From contig JADNYJ010000521.1 in assembly GCA_015501075.1 (NCBI GenBank), positions 1 through 21,795 on the forward strand: a DNA stretch of 21,795 bases, given 5' to 3'. The DNA is from Gymnopilus junonius (lineage: Eukaryota > Basidiomycota > Agaricomycetes > Agaricales > Galerinaceae). The translations under genes were made by a program, and so were the position numbers. The notes beneath the pieces are model-generated. The model saw only the letters and a program-made list of their open reading frames with translations, was not told the origin of the DNA and ran no database searches. Below are positions 1-9,178 of this stretch, one piece after another (the stretch's first letter is position 1; each line of letters starts with the position of its first letter).

Positions 1-489
1 ACTATGGTTTTTCTGTGACACCTCATTTTCTTTTTCCCTTGCAACACCCTTTCTGATAGCAACTATATTTCATAGTGTATTCCTCTCACAGAGCTCTTCC
101 TTCCAAACTGTTAAATGTTGGGTGCCATTCAAATTTTCTCAATACAGGAATTCACCTTCAGATTCAAATGAACTCAGCTTCTTCATTCATAATAAGTAAA
201 ATAACTTCAGATCCTCTTACTGTAAAGGCATTGAAGTCAAGTTGAAGCAGCCTTTCGTGACTTCTTTGTCCCTGGATAAACATTAAATGATCGGGCACTT
301 TAATTTACCTGTAGGACTTGAGAAATAGCGGGATGCTACATATGTACTCCGAAAGCAATGTTGTGTGTTGATCCGCTCCATAATCTAATCTAATCATTCG
401 GATTGATGCCGGCCTCGGGCGCTATGTCCAACTTGATAACGTCAACCAAATGTCAACAATGACATACAAACAATTCATCTGTTCTTGTT
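1..489. other. AT-rich spacer with no recognisable gene
   Basis: I see no coding pattern, splice-consistent exon chain, tRNA-like element or repeat here. The composition resembles ordinary fungal intergenic DNA. It ends where the left arm of the first long hairpin begins. Confidence 0.6.
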
Positions 490-616
490 CTGTTTTTCAC
501 CACAGCTTGCTTGGAACCCTATGACAGGGATCACTACATGTCTATACTACCCTGCGTCATATAGACGTGTAGTGATCCCTGTCATAGGGTTCCAAGCAAG
601 CTGTGGTGAAAAACAG
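490..616. repeat. Long near-perfect hairpin 1, left of the hAT remnant
   Basis: Positions 490-546 and 560-616 are reverse complements over 57 nt, with a 13-nt loop (547-559). The only mismatch is T539 against G567, which would be a G-U pair in RNA. The right arm ends five bases before the proposed 5' terminus of the hAT element at 622. I do not recognise the arm sequence, and it is not obviously related to the arms of the second hairpin. Palindromes this long with one mismatch are usually unstable, so it is probably young. Confidence 0.9.
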
Positions 617-817
617 TAGAGCAGGGTTTGTTATGATATTGTTACTAACACCGAATAAATAACATGTAAATAACAGCATTAATAACATATATCACATGGG
701 AGGGGTCAGAACCTCATGTTAGATACTGTTAGATATTCCGGCCAGTAATAAAATATTTTTACCGGTATCGTATGATGAAGTTGGGGTCGCAACGAATTAA
801 CGTGCTTACTTCTATAG

Positions 818-1531
818 AAAGTGGCAATCAAGGTCTTCTCAATTTCGCCATCAGAGATATGTGATGAGCGAACGGCGTCGAAATTGGGATGGATCAATGC
901 AGCTCGTCGAGCCTCGATGACTCCCGAGCACATCATCGACTCAGCAAAGCTAGCAGACTTCTATACTAACGGGTTTCAGGACAAGAAGTATACACATCAA
1001 GCTCGTGTCCACGTACCTGCAACACCAACAACCACTGCCAACAATTCCACCCCGGCTGTTCAATCAGCTCCCACTCTCTTTGATCTTCTGAATACCGAAA
1101 ACATCGAACCCAGCAGCGTTGATATCGAGGCCGTCGAAGAACAGCTGTTCAATCATCCGGACCCATACGATCTCGACGAAACCGAGCGCGTTGACGATGC
1201 TCTTCAGCGCGATCACACAGTTGTTCGGTCTTCGGACACGTTTGACATCACGGAGTTCATCAAGCTTGAAGAGCCAGCCTTGAAGGAGCTCATTCTCAAT
1301 GTTGATTCTCAGGGGCCTGGGGCACAGTCGCCAGTTGAGAAGAAAGGAGCAGAAAAGGAGATGACAGGTACACTGGGGACTGGAGCATTGACTCTTTCTT
1401 CATGGGAGAGGCCGCCGAGGACTAACAAGCAGACGTTGGGCAGACGAGAGTGTTACTACCAACACGTTAGATATCCTTTTCTTACATTTCTCACATGTGC
1501 GAGTTATTATTATGTAAGTTTTGACACGTGA
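818..1531 (+). pseudogene. C-terminal fragment of a hAT transposase
   Basis: This open frame probably starts at a splice acceptor (TATAG ending at 817) rather than at an ATG. It reads VAIKVFSISPSEICDERTAS, followed by a segment rich in N, R and M residues and then LADFYTNGF. This matches what I remember of the dimerisation region near the C-terminus of fungal hAT transposases, where the lysine-phenylalanine-serine block and the following E/R/S residues are typical. The second half is acidic and low in complexity (residues ~85-180). The frame runs through the GTTAGATATCC subterminal repeat before stopping at 1529-1531, so its natural stop may have been lost. The RNase-H-like catalytic core and the BED zinc finger are missing. 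A domesticated small protein is possible but nothing here supports it. Confidence 0.6.
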
Positions 1532-1564
1532 TTAAATAACCGTTAGTAACAAAGGATATCTAAC
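1466..1564. repeat. Subterminal inverted repeat of the hAT element
   Basis: GTTAGATATCCTTT at 1466-1479 is perfectly complementary to 1551-1564, about 60 bp from the 3' terminus. The same core recurs near 719-738 at the 5' side and at 1613-1620. These are likely transposase-binding motifs. Confidence 0.7.
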
Positions 1565-1628
1565 CTCACAAAGATCGGCGGTATTTTCTAACATAACTCA
1601 CACGGCAAAATAATATCTAACCCAGGCC

Positions 1629-1750
1629 TAGTTGTCCCCGTCAGGAAAACCTTGGCACCAGTCTAACATAGGAACACATACCGTACTACTAGGTACGGTA
1701 TGTGTTCCTATGTTAGACCGGTGCCAAGGTTTTCCTGACGGGGACAACTA
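1629..1750. repeat. Long near-perfect hairpin 2, right of the hAT remnant
   Basis: Positions 1629-1686 and 1693-1750 are reverse complements over 58 nt with a 6-nt loop. The single mismatch is A1660 against C1719. The left arm begins three bases after the proposed 3' end of the hAT element, mirroring hairpin 1. Its right arm ends 147 bp upstream of the MFS start codon, so it lies in that gene's promoter or distal 5' leader. Confidence 0.9.
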
Positions 1751-1839
1751 TGTTCCCAAAATGGTAACCGTCGCTCTTGGTGCTCAGTCATAACCGCTCG
1801 CGTCGTATGTCCACCGTCCGAAATCGGAAAATGAGATGA

Positions 1840-1845
1840 TATAAA
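1840..1845 (+). promoter_or_regulatory. TATA-like box of the MFS gene
   Basis: TATAAA lies 53 bp before the ATG at 1898. It is the only such motif between hairpin 2 and the start codon. Confidence 0.4.
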
Positions 1846-1897
1846 CGACGGTTGCCAACTGTCCGCAGGCGAATTTAAAAATTTCCCCCTTCTTCTC

Positions 1898-4170
1898 ATG
1901 TCTTCCGAGCCTATCGAAGCTGAGTTCGCGCGCCCTCCCGTCCTCTCTCGAGAACAAGAAGAAAGGTTTAGAACCCTCGAGGTCGAGCGGCTGCCTTCCG
2001 TTCTCTCAAGGCCGCCCACACACGTTCCTGGTACTCCTGACACTGCAACTGCTTATGATAGAACCCCGACAATCGGTACCGTCGCTGAGCTCACCGATGA
2101 ATTAAAGAGAGAAGGTTACAAAATAGTCGAGTTCGAGAAGGGGGCCGGAGAGGATCCTCGGGAGTGGAGCAATGGTAAAAAATGGCGAGTTCAAATATTA
2201 TATGCCACTGACGTTGCGTATTCAACTTTCGCGCCATCAAGGTATATCACCCTCACAACGGCATCTCTATGTCTGGCTGTCGCTCTGGGCAGTTCCATTA
2301 TAACTGGAGAGTAAGTTTATTCTACGTTCTCAGCCATTACCATTTCTCATGTCGCCCAGTATGGCAGGACCTACCGAGGAATTACATACTCAGCAAGAGA
2401 TTACCAACCTCACTGTAACATGTTTCGTCATGGGTTTCGGCATTGGGTACGCCTTCCATTTCTCTTTCTCAGAATCCCTCTGAGATCTGGCCTCAAATTG
2501 TCTAGTCCGTTATTCATGGCTCCCCTATCTGAGGTTTTCGGCCGCAAGCCAGTCTACTGCGTCAGCATGTTCATGTACTTCATATTTACTCTGCCGAGCA
2601 TGCTTGCTCATAACGCAGCTACTCTCGTTGTTGGGAGAATGATTGCTGGTCTTGCTGCCAGTGCGCCTATGTGCAACGTTGGTGGAAGGTAAGTCCTTTC
2701 TTCATCTATCCGAGGCAATGGCTGAGGAATTTTGAAGCATTGCTGATGTATGGGCTGTTGAAGAGCGAGGGGCTCCGATGGCTATCTTCTCTGCCACTCT
2801 TTTGTAAGCTTTATTTGTCGTTTCTCATTTATCACCTGGTCTTCCTGACCCTTACTATAACAGCATGGGCCCTTGTTTAGGTCCTATGGTTGGAGGGTGG
2901 ATAGGCATGCGGGTCGGTTGGCGATGGATTTGTATGTCATCTCACATATGCTGCATGGTTGTCTCATACTGAGTTATTTACGTGTAGATCGAGTCTTATT
3001 CATCTACTTGGGCATTTCTTTTATCTCCACCCTCATTATTCCCGAGTCCCTCGCCCCAATCCTTCTCCGCAAAAAAGCTGAGGCATTGCGAAAGAAGACA
3101 GGAGACAATTCATACTGTACTGTGGAGCAACTTGAAAAGGCTGATTTCCGCGACACTATAGTCGTCGCCCTTCTTAGGCCATTGGCGATGCTCTTCCAAG
3201 AGCCGATTGTTATCTTCATGACTGGCTGTATGTTATCTCCTCTGTCCTTGTTCTATTCTATTCTTACTGATGCAATTGGATTTCTCAAGACCTGTCATTC
3301 ATCTACAGCCTTCTTTGTACGCTGATTCAACTTGTTTATTTTCTGTAAAATCTGACGAGGCTTTTAATGCTTGATGTCAAGACCTCATGTTCTTCGCCTT
3401 CCCCATTGCCTTCGCCGAGATCCGAGGATTCAATATGGGTATCACTGGAATTACCTTCGTTAGCATCATGGTATGTCTCACCATTCATCCTCTCCCATTG
3501 GACATTGACAATACATCTTTAGTTGGGGATTGGGCTCGCCATGATCATGGTTCCCTTCCAAGAACGCCTGTACGCCGAGAAGACCAAGTTTGGATCATTC
3601 CCTGAAGCCAGATTATATCCCATGATGTTTGGTGCCTTGTATGTCCCTTTCTCTTAGATAAAACGGTCTCTCTTGACTTCCTTTGTCCGTCTCCAGTGTT
3701 CTTCCGGGCGCTCTTTTCATATTCGCGTTCACGGGTGCTTACAAATGGGTACATTGGTTTGGTGCGTTCAAGCTTGAAACATGACCTGTCGCTTTTTGTT
3801 TATTATCTATTATCAATCTAGGTGTCTGCTTTTCCGGCTTCCTCTTCGTTTCGCCATGCTCATCATCTACATCTCTGCCAATTCGTACATTATCGACTCT
3901 TACAGCGACTACGCTGCAAGTGCGATGGCGGCAAAGACGTTCGTACGTTCCGAAGTTGGTGCTATGGTTCCTTTGTTCGTGGAGCAGATGTTCCATCACA
4001 TGCACTTCCAATACGCCGGTCTTTTGCTAGCTTTGGTCGCTGTGGTGATTTCACCTATCCCGTTCGTGTTCTTCAGAAACGGCGAGAGAATTAGAACCCG
4101 AAGTGAGGGGGACCAAAGGAGATACAGGGAACACAAGTCGGAGAGAAGTACGTCCATTAATCGTTTCTAA
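1898..4170 (+). CDS. MFS multidrug transporter, DHA1 type, with a probable frameshift
   Basis: A proton-driven efflux carrier of the plasma membrane is predicted. Exons: 1898-2184, 2242-2310, 2360-2446, 2506-2688, 2738-2803, 2864-2931, 2988-3227, 3290-3316, 3382-3470, 3523-3638, 3697-3761, 3822-4170. They give 548 residues if one missing base is allowed. Visible family marks are a soluble acidic N-terminus with DPREWSNGKKW, SSIITGDMAGPTEEL, motif A as PLSEVFGRKPVY (~residues 153-164), GPCLGPMVGGWIG in the fifth-helix region, the central loop with FQERLYAEK, and SANSYIIDSYSDY near the end. Intron 1 (2185-2241) starts with GC instead of GT. Near 3854 the frame must shift by one: GFLFVSP lies in one frame and MLIIYISANSY in the next, with no room for an intron. 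As written, translation would stop near 4030 and lose the last helices. Substrate cannot be told. The family call is firm; the gene may be a pseudogene or carry a sequence error. Confidence 0.9.
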
Positions 4171-4774
4171 ATAACTCTTCTTTTGGGATTCGGCTCGGCT
4201 CTGTCTTTCTTTCTCCTTCTGGCTTCCCTGCCTCTATGCTTATATGCCATCACATCACCTTCCTTTGCTCGTTAATACATAGAGTATATACCATATTGCA
4301 GTCGTCCACAGATAGACGTAGTCGACTTCCCTCTGTAGGATCTAGACAATTTGTTACAGTCTGCTATAGCACTATTATCTTTTTTTCTTTTATAAAAATG
4401 TAGCTTCACGCTTCAAGCTTTATATGTATTATAACATTAACTTTTAGAATTTTTGTCGAGCAGTGAGGGGCGCAGCAAAAATTAGACGCGATCTATTACA
4501 TACTTCTGTTGTGTCTTTTGCATGAGTCATGGAAGTAGACATAAGTATTCCTTTGCTCGTCAAAAGTACTATGACTACTCTCAGATCTACATATCTATTT
4601 ACTTGATCCAAATAGCTGCTTACGTGTCTCTGTTACCGCCCACATCGGCCTCAGCGACCTTGACACTCTGTAGCTTACTGTAGTTCTGAGTTCCCCTCAC
4701 CTCCTTAAACTTACCTCACAGCCCTCAGCACAGATTGTTCCCTACCCAAAATACAAAGTTCCATTTCTCTCCCT
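4171..4774. other. Spacer after the MFS gene
   Basis: This is AT-rich sequence with TATAAAA-like and poly-T runs near 4380-4440, presumably including the MFS 3' UTR. I found no gene, repeat or RNA element. Confidence 0.5.
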
Positions 4775-5490
4775 TTGGGTCGTACGGTTGCTGCCCTTTC
4801 CAAGCTCCATACTGATGTTTCATGGAGAATCTTCATGTTTGATGCCTACTTGGATGACGGGCTAAACTGGTGGCTCGATGAAACGATTCGTCGCGTACAT
4901 CTAACGAACGAATTCCAGAGTCCAGAGAAACCTTTCTCACCACCCCTTGATAGTCGCCCGCTGTATATGTCAGTTATGCCACCAGTAGTTTAGAGAAGTT
5001 ATGCTTGACTCACCCTCTCTCTCGGAAAAGCTAATTAGACCTCGAACTACTCAGGTAACAATCACACCATTAGAATGAAGATTAGATTTCCGCACCCTGA
5101 GCAACCGATAACATGATGCTTTGGGTAACCTTTGTCTTTTCAAAAGAAACGGCGAAACTAATAGTGAGACGGGCAGACCGTAACTGGCAAATCGCAAAAG
5201 AGATGCATCGGGATGACACAATTGGCTGGGTGGTTAATCATGTACTGGAGTATCGAGCAACGTCCGCGGCTAATCTAATAATAGATCAGCACACCGAAGT
5301 CATCGAACGCCCTTTGCCTTCCCTATCAAACGAACAACTCCAGATTACATTATTGCCAGAAGTTTCGTACTAAGTCATGTAAGCAGAATGTGGTCAAAGA
5401 ATTCTTCGACCGTTTCCTAGGTACCAAATATGGCAGGCGCTCAACAGGCGCTAGAAGAGATCTTCCTCTTTTCCGGTCAATGAGTAGCAA
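4775..5490 (+). pseudogene. Unidentified decayed gene or repeat, copy A
   Basis: Two short open stretches occur (about 4826-4993 and 5113-5373). They contain WRIFMFDAYLDDGLNWWLDE and, later, AKEMHRDDTIGWVVNHVLEY and LIIDQHTEVIERPLPSL. I do not recognise the family. The part from 5273 has a diverged direct copy at 9181. They share an identical 21-nt block, and both can be read as related peptides ending in a PEVSY- or TEVLYQ-like tail before a stop. GCTAAACTGGTGGCTCGATG near 4860 also resembles 8663-8682, so the copies may once have been about 700 bp long. The pieces are separated by stops and no clear splice chain joins them. It is either an eroded host gene duplicated around the CorA pseudogene or an unknown transposon end. 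Confidence 0.35.
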
Positions 5491-5548
5491 TTATTGCTTC
5501 AAAGTTCAGTAATGTCAAGCGAGACAACATTGGAAATGCTAAGTAAGC

Positions 5549-5668
5549 TTATTTTATATTTGGCGCTGTCCAGGATATTGAGGAATGTACTGACATATTC
5601 AAATGTCTTGTTGTACTTACTTCAGACAAGGCGGCGTTGATGGCTTTGTTAAAGTCCGGATCTGACAT
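5549..5668 (-). CDS. Small ORF or first exon of an unknown gene
   Basis: ATG at 5668 lies in a good context (TCAAGATG). It opens MSDPDFNKAINAALSE, after which a strong donor GTAAGT begins at 5620. Read through, the frame gives 39 residues and stops at 5549-5551. If the donor is used, I could not find a downstream exon that stays open, because the DNA there runs into repeat copy A. A TATA-like motif about 120 bp upstream supports a real transcription start. It sits 335 bp downstream of the CorA pseudogene on the same strand. The product is not recognised. It may be the surviving 5' end of a gene cut by rearrangement. Confidence 0.35.
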   Translation of the reverse strand: MSDPDFNKAINAALSEVSTTRHLNMSVHSSISWTAPNIK

Positions 5669-5784
5669 CTTGAAGCAGGTCTATGAGTGTAGATAGGATA
5701 GATATTGGATTGCAAAGAGTGCAATTGCAAACAACAGCAGTCATAACAAGTTAGAGGGATAAGAGAACACCGAAGGACCGACGA

Positions 5785-5793
5785 TGTATATAG
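5785..5793 (-). promoter_or_regulatory. TATA-like motif before the small minus-strand ORF
   Basis: On the minus strand this reads CTATATACA, about 117-125 bp before the ATG at 5668. That spacing suits a short fungal 5' leader. Confidence 0.3.
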
Positions 5794-6002
5794 GTGGAAC
5801 TTGGAAGGAGGGTATACACCTTAATAATGAAGGACAATGTGGTCCTGGGTATAGCTTTCAAAGCAGGCTTTTATTCCAACCAGCAGAATAATGCCTTAGC
5901 TGTAGGGCTTCGCAGTACAGATCAAAAGTATGTTGGACAGGGAAATAGGCCGGCTGTGGACGACATTCAGAAAGTCTGTAAAATATTATATAGTTCTAAT
6001 TT

Positions 6003-8526
6003 TTAAGTAAAGTATATGCAATTGACAAACCTTGAGAGAATGTTTAAGAAGCACTTTTTTTGGATGTAATGCCATCCCTTAATCATATCACCCCACAAGG
6101 CAAGGGTATAACTACGACCATGATCGGCAGCGCAATCTTCCAGAACCTGGCATGCTTGGTGAGAATAATATCAGATAGGTTTCTGTGTATAGATACTCAC
6201 AGAAGATCTGAATTATTATCGACAGACCAGAAGGGATGGAAGTTCATTCCCTGCAAAGAAAATAAGATAACTTGTAGCATAGCAGGCGCCTCTCTATCAG
6301 CTTACAAAGTATCCCGTCAAAAGAGTTAAAGGCAGGCAGACAATGGTTGCGATTGTTAGTCGCCGCCTGGGTGAAGATGAACAAAGAGTATGACACACAA
6401 CATAATATTCTTACATCACGTCATTCATTTCATAGGAAGCAACCTACATCATTATTGTTAGTAAATTATCAATCAAGTTAGCAAAAATCCTACATTGAAC
6501 GAGTAGGCAATCAAGTTTTCCGCAATTCCAGCGAACATGTCTACACTGGTAAGAATGTACTCCGTATGATCGAAGACATCGGCCTAAGAAGGAAGGATCA
6601 CCCAATGGAGTAAGCCTAAAAAAGGGATGGCAGCTCACAAGGTATATCTTCGCTTTGTGGCTTAAGAAGCCCACAACCTTCACATCTTTGTTGTCAGGAT
6701 TGGAGCTATCGATGAGAGCTGCGCATCGATCGACGTCGTATCTTCGTAGACCATAAATGAGACTCTTAATAGGGTCAAGGGTCCGTTTATGAAGGATGAG
6801 ATCACCAGACATGATATGTACTGGTTAATAAGATTAGTCCGTTAAGAAAATGCGGTAGAAAGCAGCGGCACACAATTTTCAACAGTTCGCATTTTGGGTC
6901 GAAGTAGGATTTCACGTTCAAATTTGATGAGAAGGGCATGATAACTGTCCACGACTTCAATAGCCCTGTCGACAACTAGAGGAGGCTGCATTAGATCCTT
7001 GTGCCAGAGAAAAAAGGAATGCATTTACACAAGTCAAGCATGGCATGTAAGAGCAACGAAGGATCGGCGGATTTTCTAAGGACTGTGTCACGGCTACGTA
7101 ACCTGAAAGGGATGGGAGCAGTAAAGCGCAGGTTGGGCGACTGAGAGATCGATATGAAAGTTCCTGAACAAAAGGTTTTCATGTTGAATATCAGTCCGTC
7201 CACAAAATTAAGAATTATTACCGTCTCTAAACAGGAAAAAGAACATGGGCAACACATTAACATGTACTCTGTCTCCCTGAATTAGATATTAGTAATGTAA
7301 GCAAAGATTTATACATTCTTTGTACCTTTTTCAACGTATGGACAGCAGCTTCATCCTTTCTACGTTCTGCACGAGTCTGTTGCTTCTGTTGGGATTTGAG
7401 AATGGTTCATAACTCACCAAATGTTTTCACTCACAGCGGCCTCCTTTGCTATCAATCCGGTTAACCCAGTACTAGTTGACGACGCACTCTTCTCGTCGAT
7501 TGAAATTGAACCTTTGAGGTCAGTGCGATTTGTCGGAAGGATTGAGATAAGTTTATTGGACCGCCTTTGGACAAGTGTCGCATCATTTGAAGTAGGGTCA
7601 CTGCTGAACTTTGTCAAGTCGTTAGATTCTGCCAATTTTTCCCCCAATTTTTCCCGGTCAGAAGGAGGATCCATCGGCTCTGGGGAGGCAGTGCGAGGAG
7701 CTCTCGTAAATGAGTGTGGACCGAAAGGTGGCTCATCTGCGGCCACTTCGTGACATAATACGCGGAGGAAAAGATGTCTTGTATAATAGTCCACTTTGGA
7801 ATGAGTATGCGAGTGACCATGAAAAATATCGCCCAGGGACAATGGGTGTAAATCTAGAGCAATGCAACGGATTTAGTTGAGCCCAAAGGAATGAAAAAGG
7901 CACGAACGATATTTGATGGCTAGAGCCTTGATCACGTCCCAACTAATTCCTCCGATATTTACCCACCGCACCTTGACCCAAGGGTCTCTAGCAGGGAGGT
8001 CATCTGACTCCAGGTCGCCCAAGAATCGGACAAACTCTTCATTATTCATCTTTCGCGTCCTGTTCCTGATTGCAGAGTAATCCATGATTTCAATTTCGCA
8101 GGCCTCATGAATACGATTATATTGGGCATCCACTATGGCTCGACGTGGGTTAATGCCAGGTTCAGCACCTATTCCGGCGCTTATGTTACCCAGCAAGGTC
8201 GTGCCTCGCTGCATCGACATGACCTTGCGCACTGCTGTGCGAAATCTCTGCTTTGGCGGGAAGGTTCCCCATCCTGAAGGATGATCCAGTCCACCTGAAC
8301 GGGGCGACAGGAGATTCACCCTAGAAACCTTTGAGCGTATTGACCTTTTGGACTGGGCTTTACTAGTGACTCAAACCAGCTCAGCCAGGTCATGTACAAC
8401 CGCCTGGTTGGGTCGTTGAGGGTAATTAGCAGATGAAGTCGAAACGAAGATGACGTCCTCTTCATCCGAGGCGTCAGGTGTGAGGGACGTCCCTTCGGAA
8501 TCGCTCAGGCTGTTCTCGCGAGGCAT
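6003..8526 (-). pseudogene. CorA-like Mg2+ transporter pseudogene
   Basis: Twelve exons can be chained on the minus strand: 8526-7908, 7853-7435, 7385-7326, 7276-7222, 7163-7029, 6975-6874, 6820-6639, 6583-6494, 6443-6415, 6366-6306, 6250-6201, 6146-6003. They would encode about 648 residues. Family marks are KVRWVNIGGISWDVIKALAI then HLHPLSLGDIFHG (~190-220), a low-complexity acidic insert (~245-345), GTFISISQSPNLRFTAPIPF, ILLRPKMRTVEN, SGDLILHKRTLDPIKSLIYG, LTSVDMFAGIAENLI, then TM1 ending TLLTGYFGMNF with the GMN signature (~585-587) and TM2 FWKIALPIMVVVIPL. CorA proteins form pentameric Mg2+ channels. Two lesions are visible: codon 52 is TGA (8371-8373) where the paralog at 21580 has CGA, and a one-base loss near 6099 breaks the C-terminal tail. 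All splice sites remain good, so inactivation looks recent. Restart at an internal Met (8223 or lower) cannot be excluded. Confidence 0.88.
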
Positions 8527-8571
8527 CTGAAGGCGACTTCGATTGAAAAAGGGAGGGTAACAGGAGGCAAC
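8156..8571 (-). repeat. Inverted paralogous segment shared with 21382-21795
   Basis: The first 123 codons of the CorA-like pseudogene, plus about 45 bp before its ATG, match the segment at the right end of the window in opposite orientation. I judge identity at roughly 85-90% by eye. The two lie about 12.8 kb apart and bracket the homeodomain and kinase genes. Confidence 0.9.
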
Positions 8572-9178
8572 AATGACAATGGTTGATATAGTATGATGTT
8601 TTGAGGCGATGCATCATGATTCCTCACTTATTTAGTGACGACTCGAGGACATCGAAGACCCACTAAACTGATGGCTCAATGACACTTACATCTGGAAAAC
8701 AGTGAAAGCTCATGAGTCATAGCCATCAAGCTGCTCAAGAGTCAAAACGACAAGCTTGATAAGCTTTCGTGGGATCATGATATTTTTGGAGAGTGCGACC
8801 GGGCCATCAAATAACTCTCTTCTTCGCTTCTCTATTGAACCAGGTTGCGCAGAACTCGAAATGCACCTCTTTCTACACCTGCAGTCCGGAAATAGTTGAA
8901 CAGTAATTTATAACTAACCGTAAGTGTCCCTAATCATATCCCTAAGTCTAATTAACCTAACCAGTGAAAAAAGACGCTACCGTTTTTAGATGTTACTCCC
9001 AAAATGTGTGGGAAGAGGGCGCGATAAGTATACCACTCCTCTAATCAGTGGACCTTAAGTCATTGATACATCATTTATTGCCTCTAATCAGAGGACCTCC
9101 CACCTCGGTTAGAGTGATGTGAGATGATATCAAGATGCCAGAATTTGGTGGGCGTGCGCCGTGGCGTCCGTCCAAAGG
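8572..9178. other. Gene-less sequence upstream of the CorA pseudogene
   Basis: No open coding pattern was found. Around 8590-8690 there is weak resemblance to repeat copy A near 4800-4890. Two small related stem-loops lie at 9033-9094 and are listed separately. Confidence 0.4.
9033..9094. repeat. Two related small stem-loops sharing CCTCTAATCA
   Basis: At 9033-9051 CCACT pairs with AGTGG around CCTCTAATC. At 9081-9094 CCTCT pairs with AGAGG around AATC. Both contain the same core and both are followed by GACCT or ACCT. They look like tandem variants of one motif. Confidence 0.5.

Larger units (their letters stand above)
622..1625 (+). mobile_element. Internally deleted hAT-like DNA transposon
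   Basis: The element is proposed from three observations. A reading frame resembling the C-terminal end of a hAT transposase lies at 818-1531. The outer ends are similar inverted termini: CAGGGTTTGTTATGATATT at 622 and, on the opposite strand from 1625, CTGGGTTAGATATTATTTT. Repeats of GTTAGATA/TATCTAAC cluster beneath both ends (near 719, 729, 1466, 1555 and 1613), as expected for transposase-binding subterminal repeats. The N-terminal and catalytic parts of the transposase are absent, so it would be non-autonomous. I could not find a convincing 8-bp target duplication: 614-621 and 1626-1633 do not match. The exact ends are therefore tentative. Confidence 0.55.

Noticed and set aside
490..1750. 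Reading the hairpin-bounded unit as a linear replicon with hairpin ends, as in some single-stranded DNA viruses or plasmids
   Set aside because: The interior contains only a hAT-like fragment with its own termini. No replication protein is present, and the two hairpins differ in sequence.
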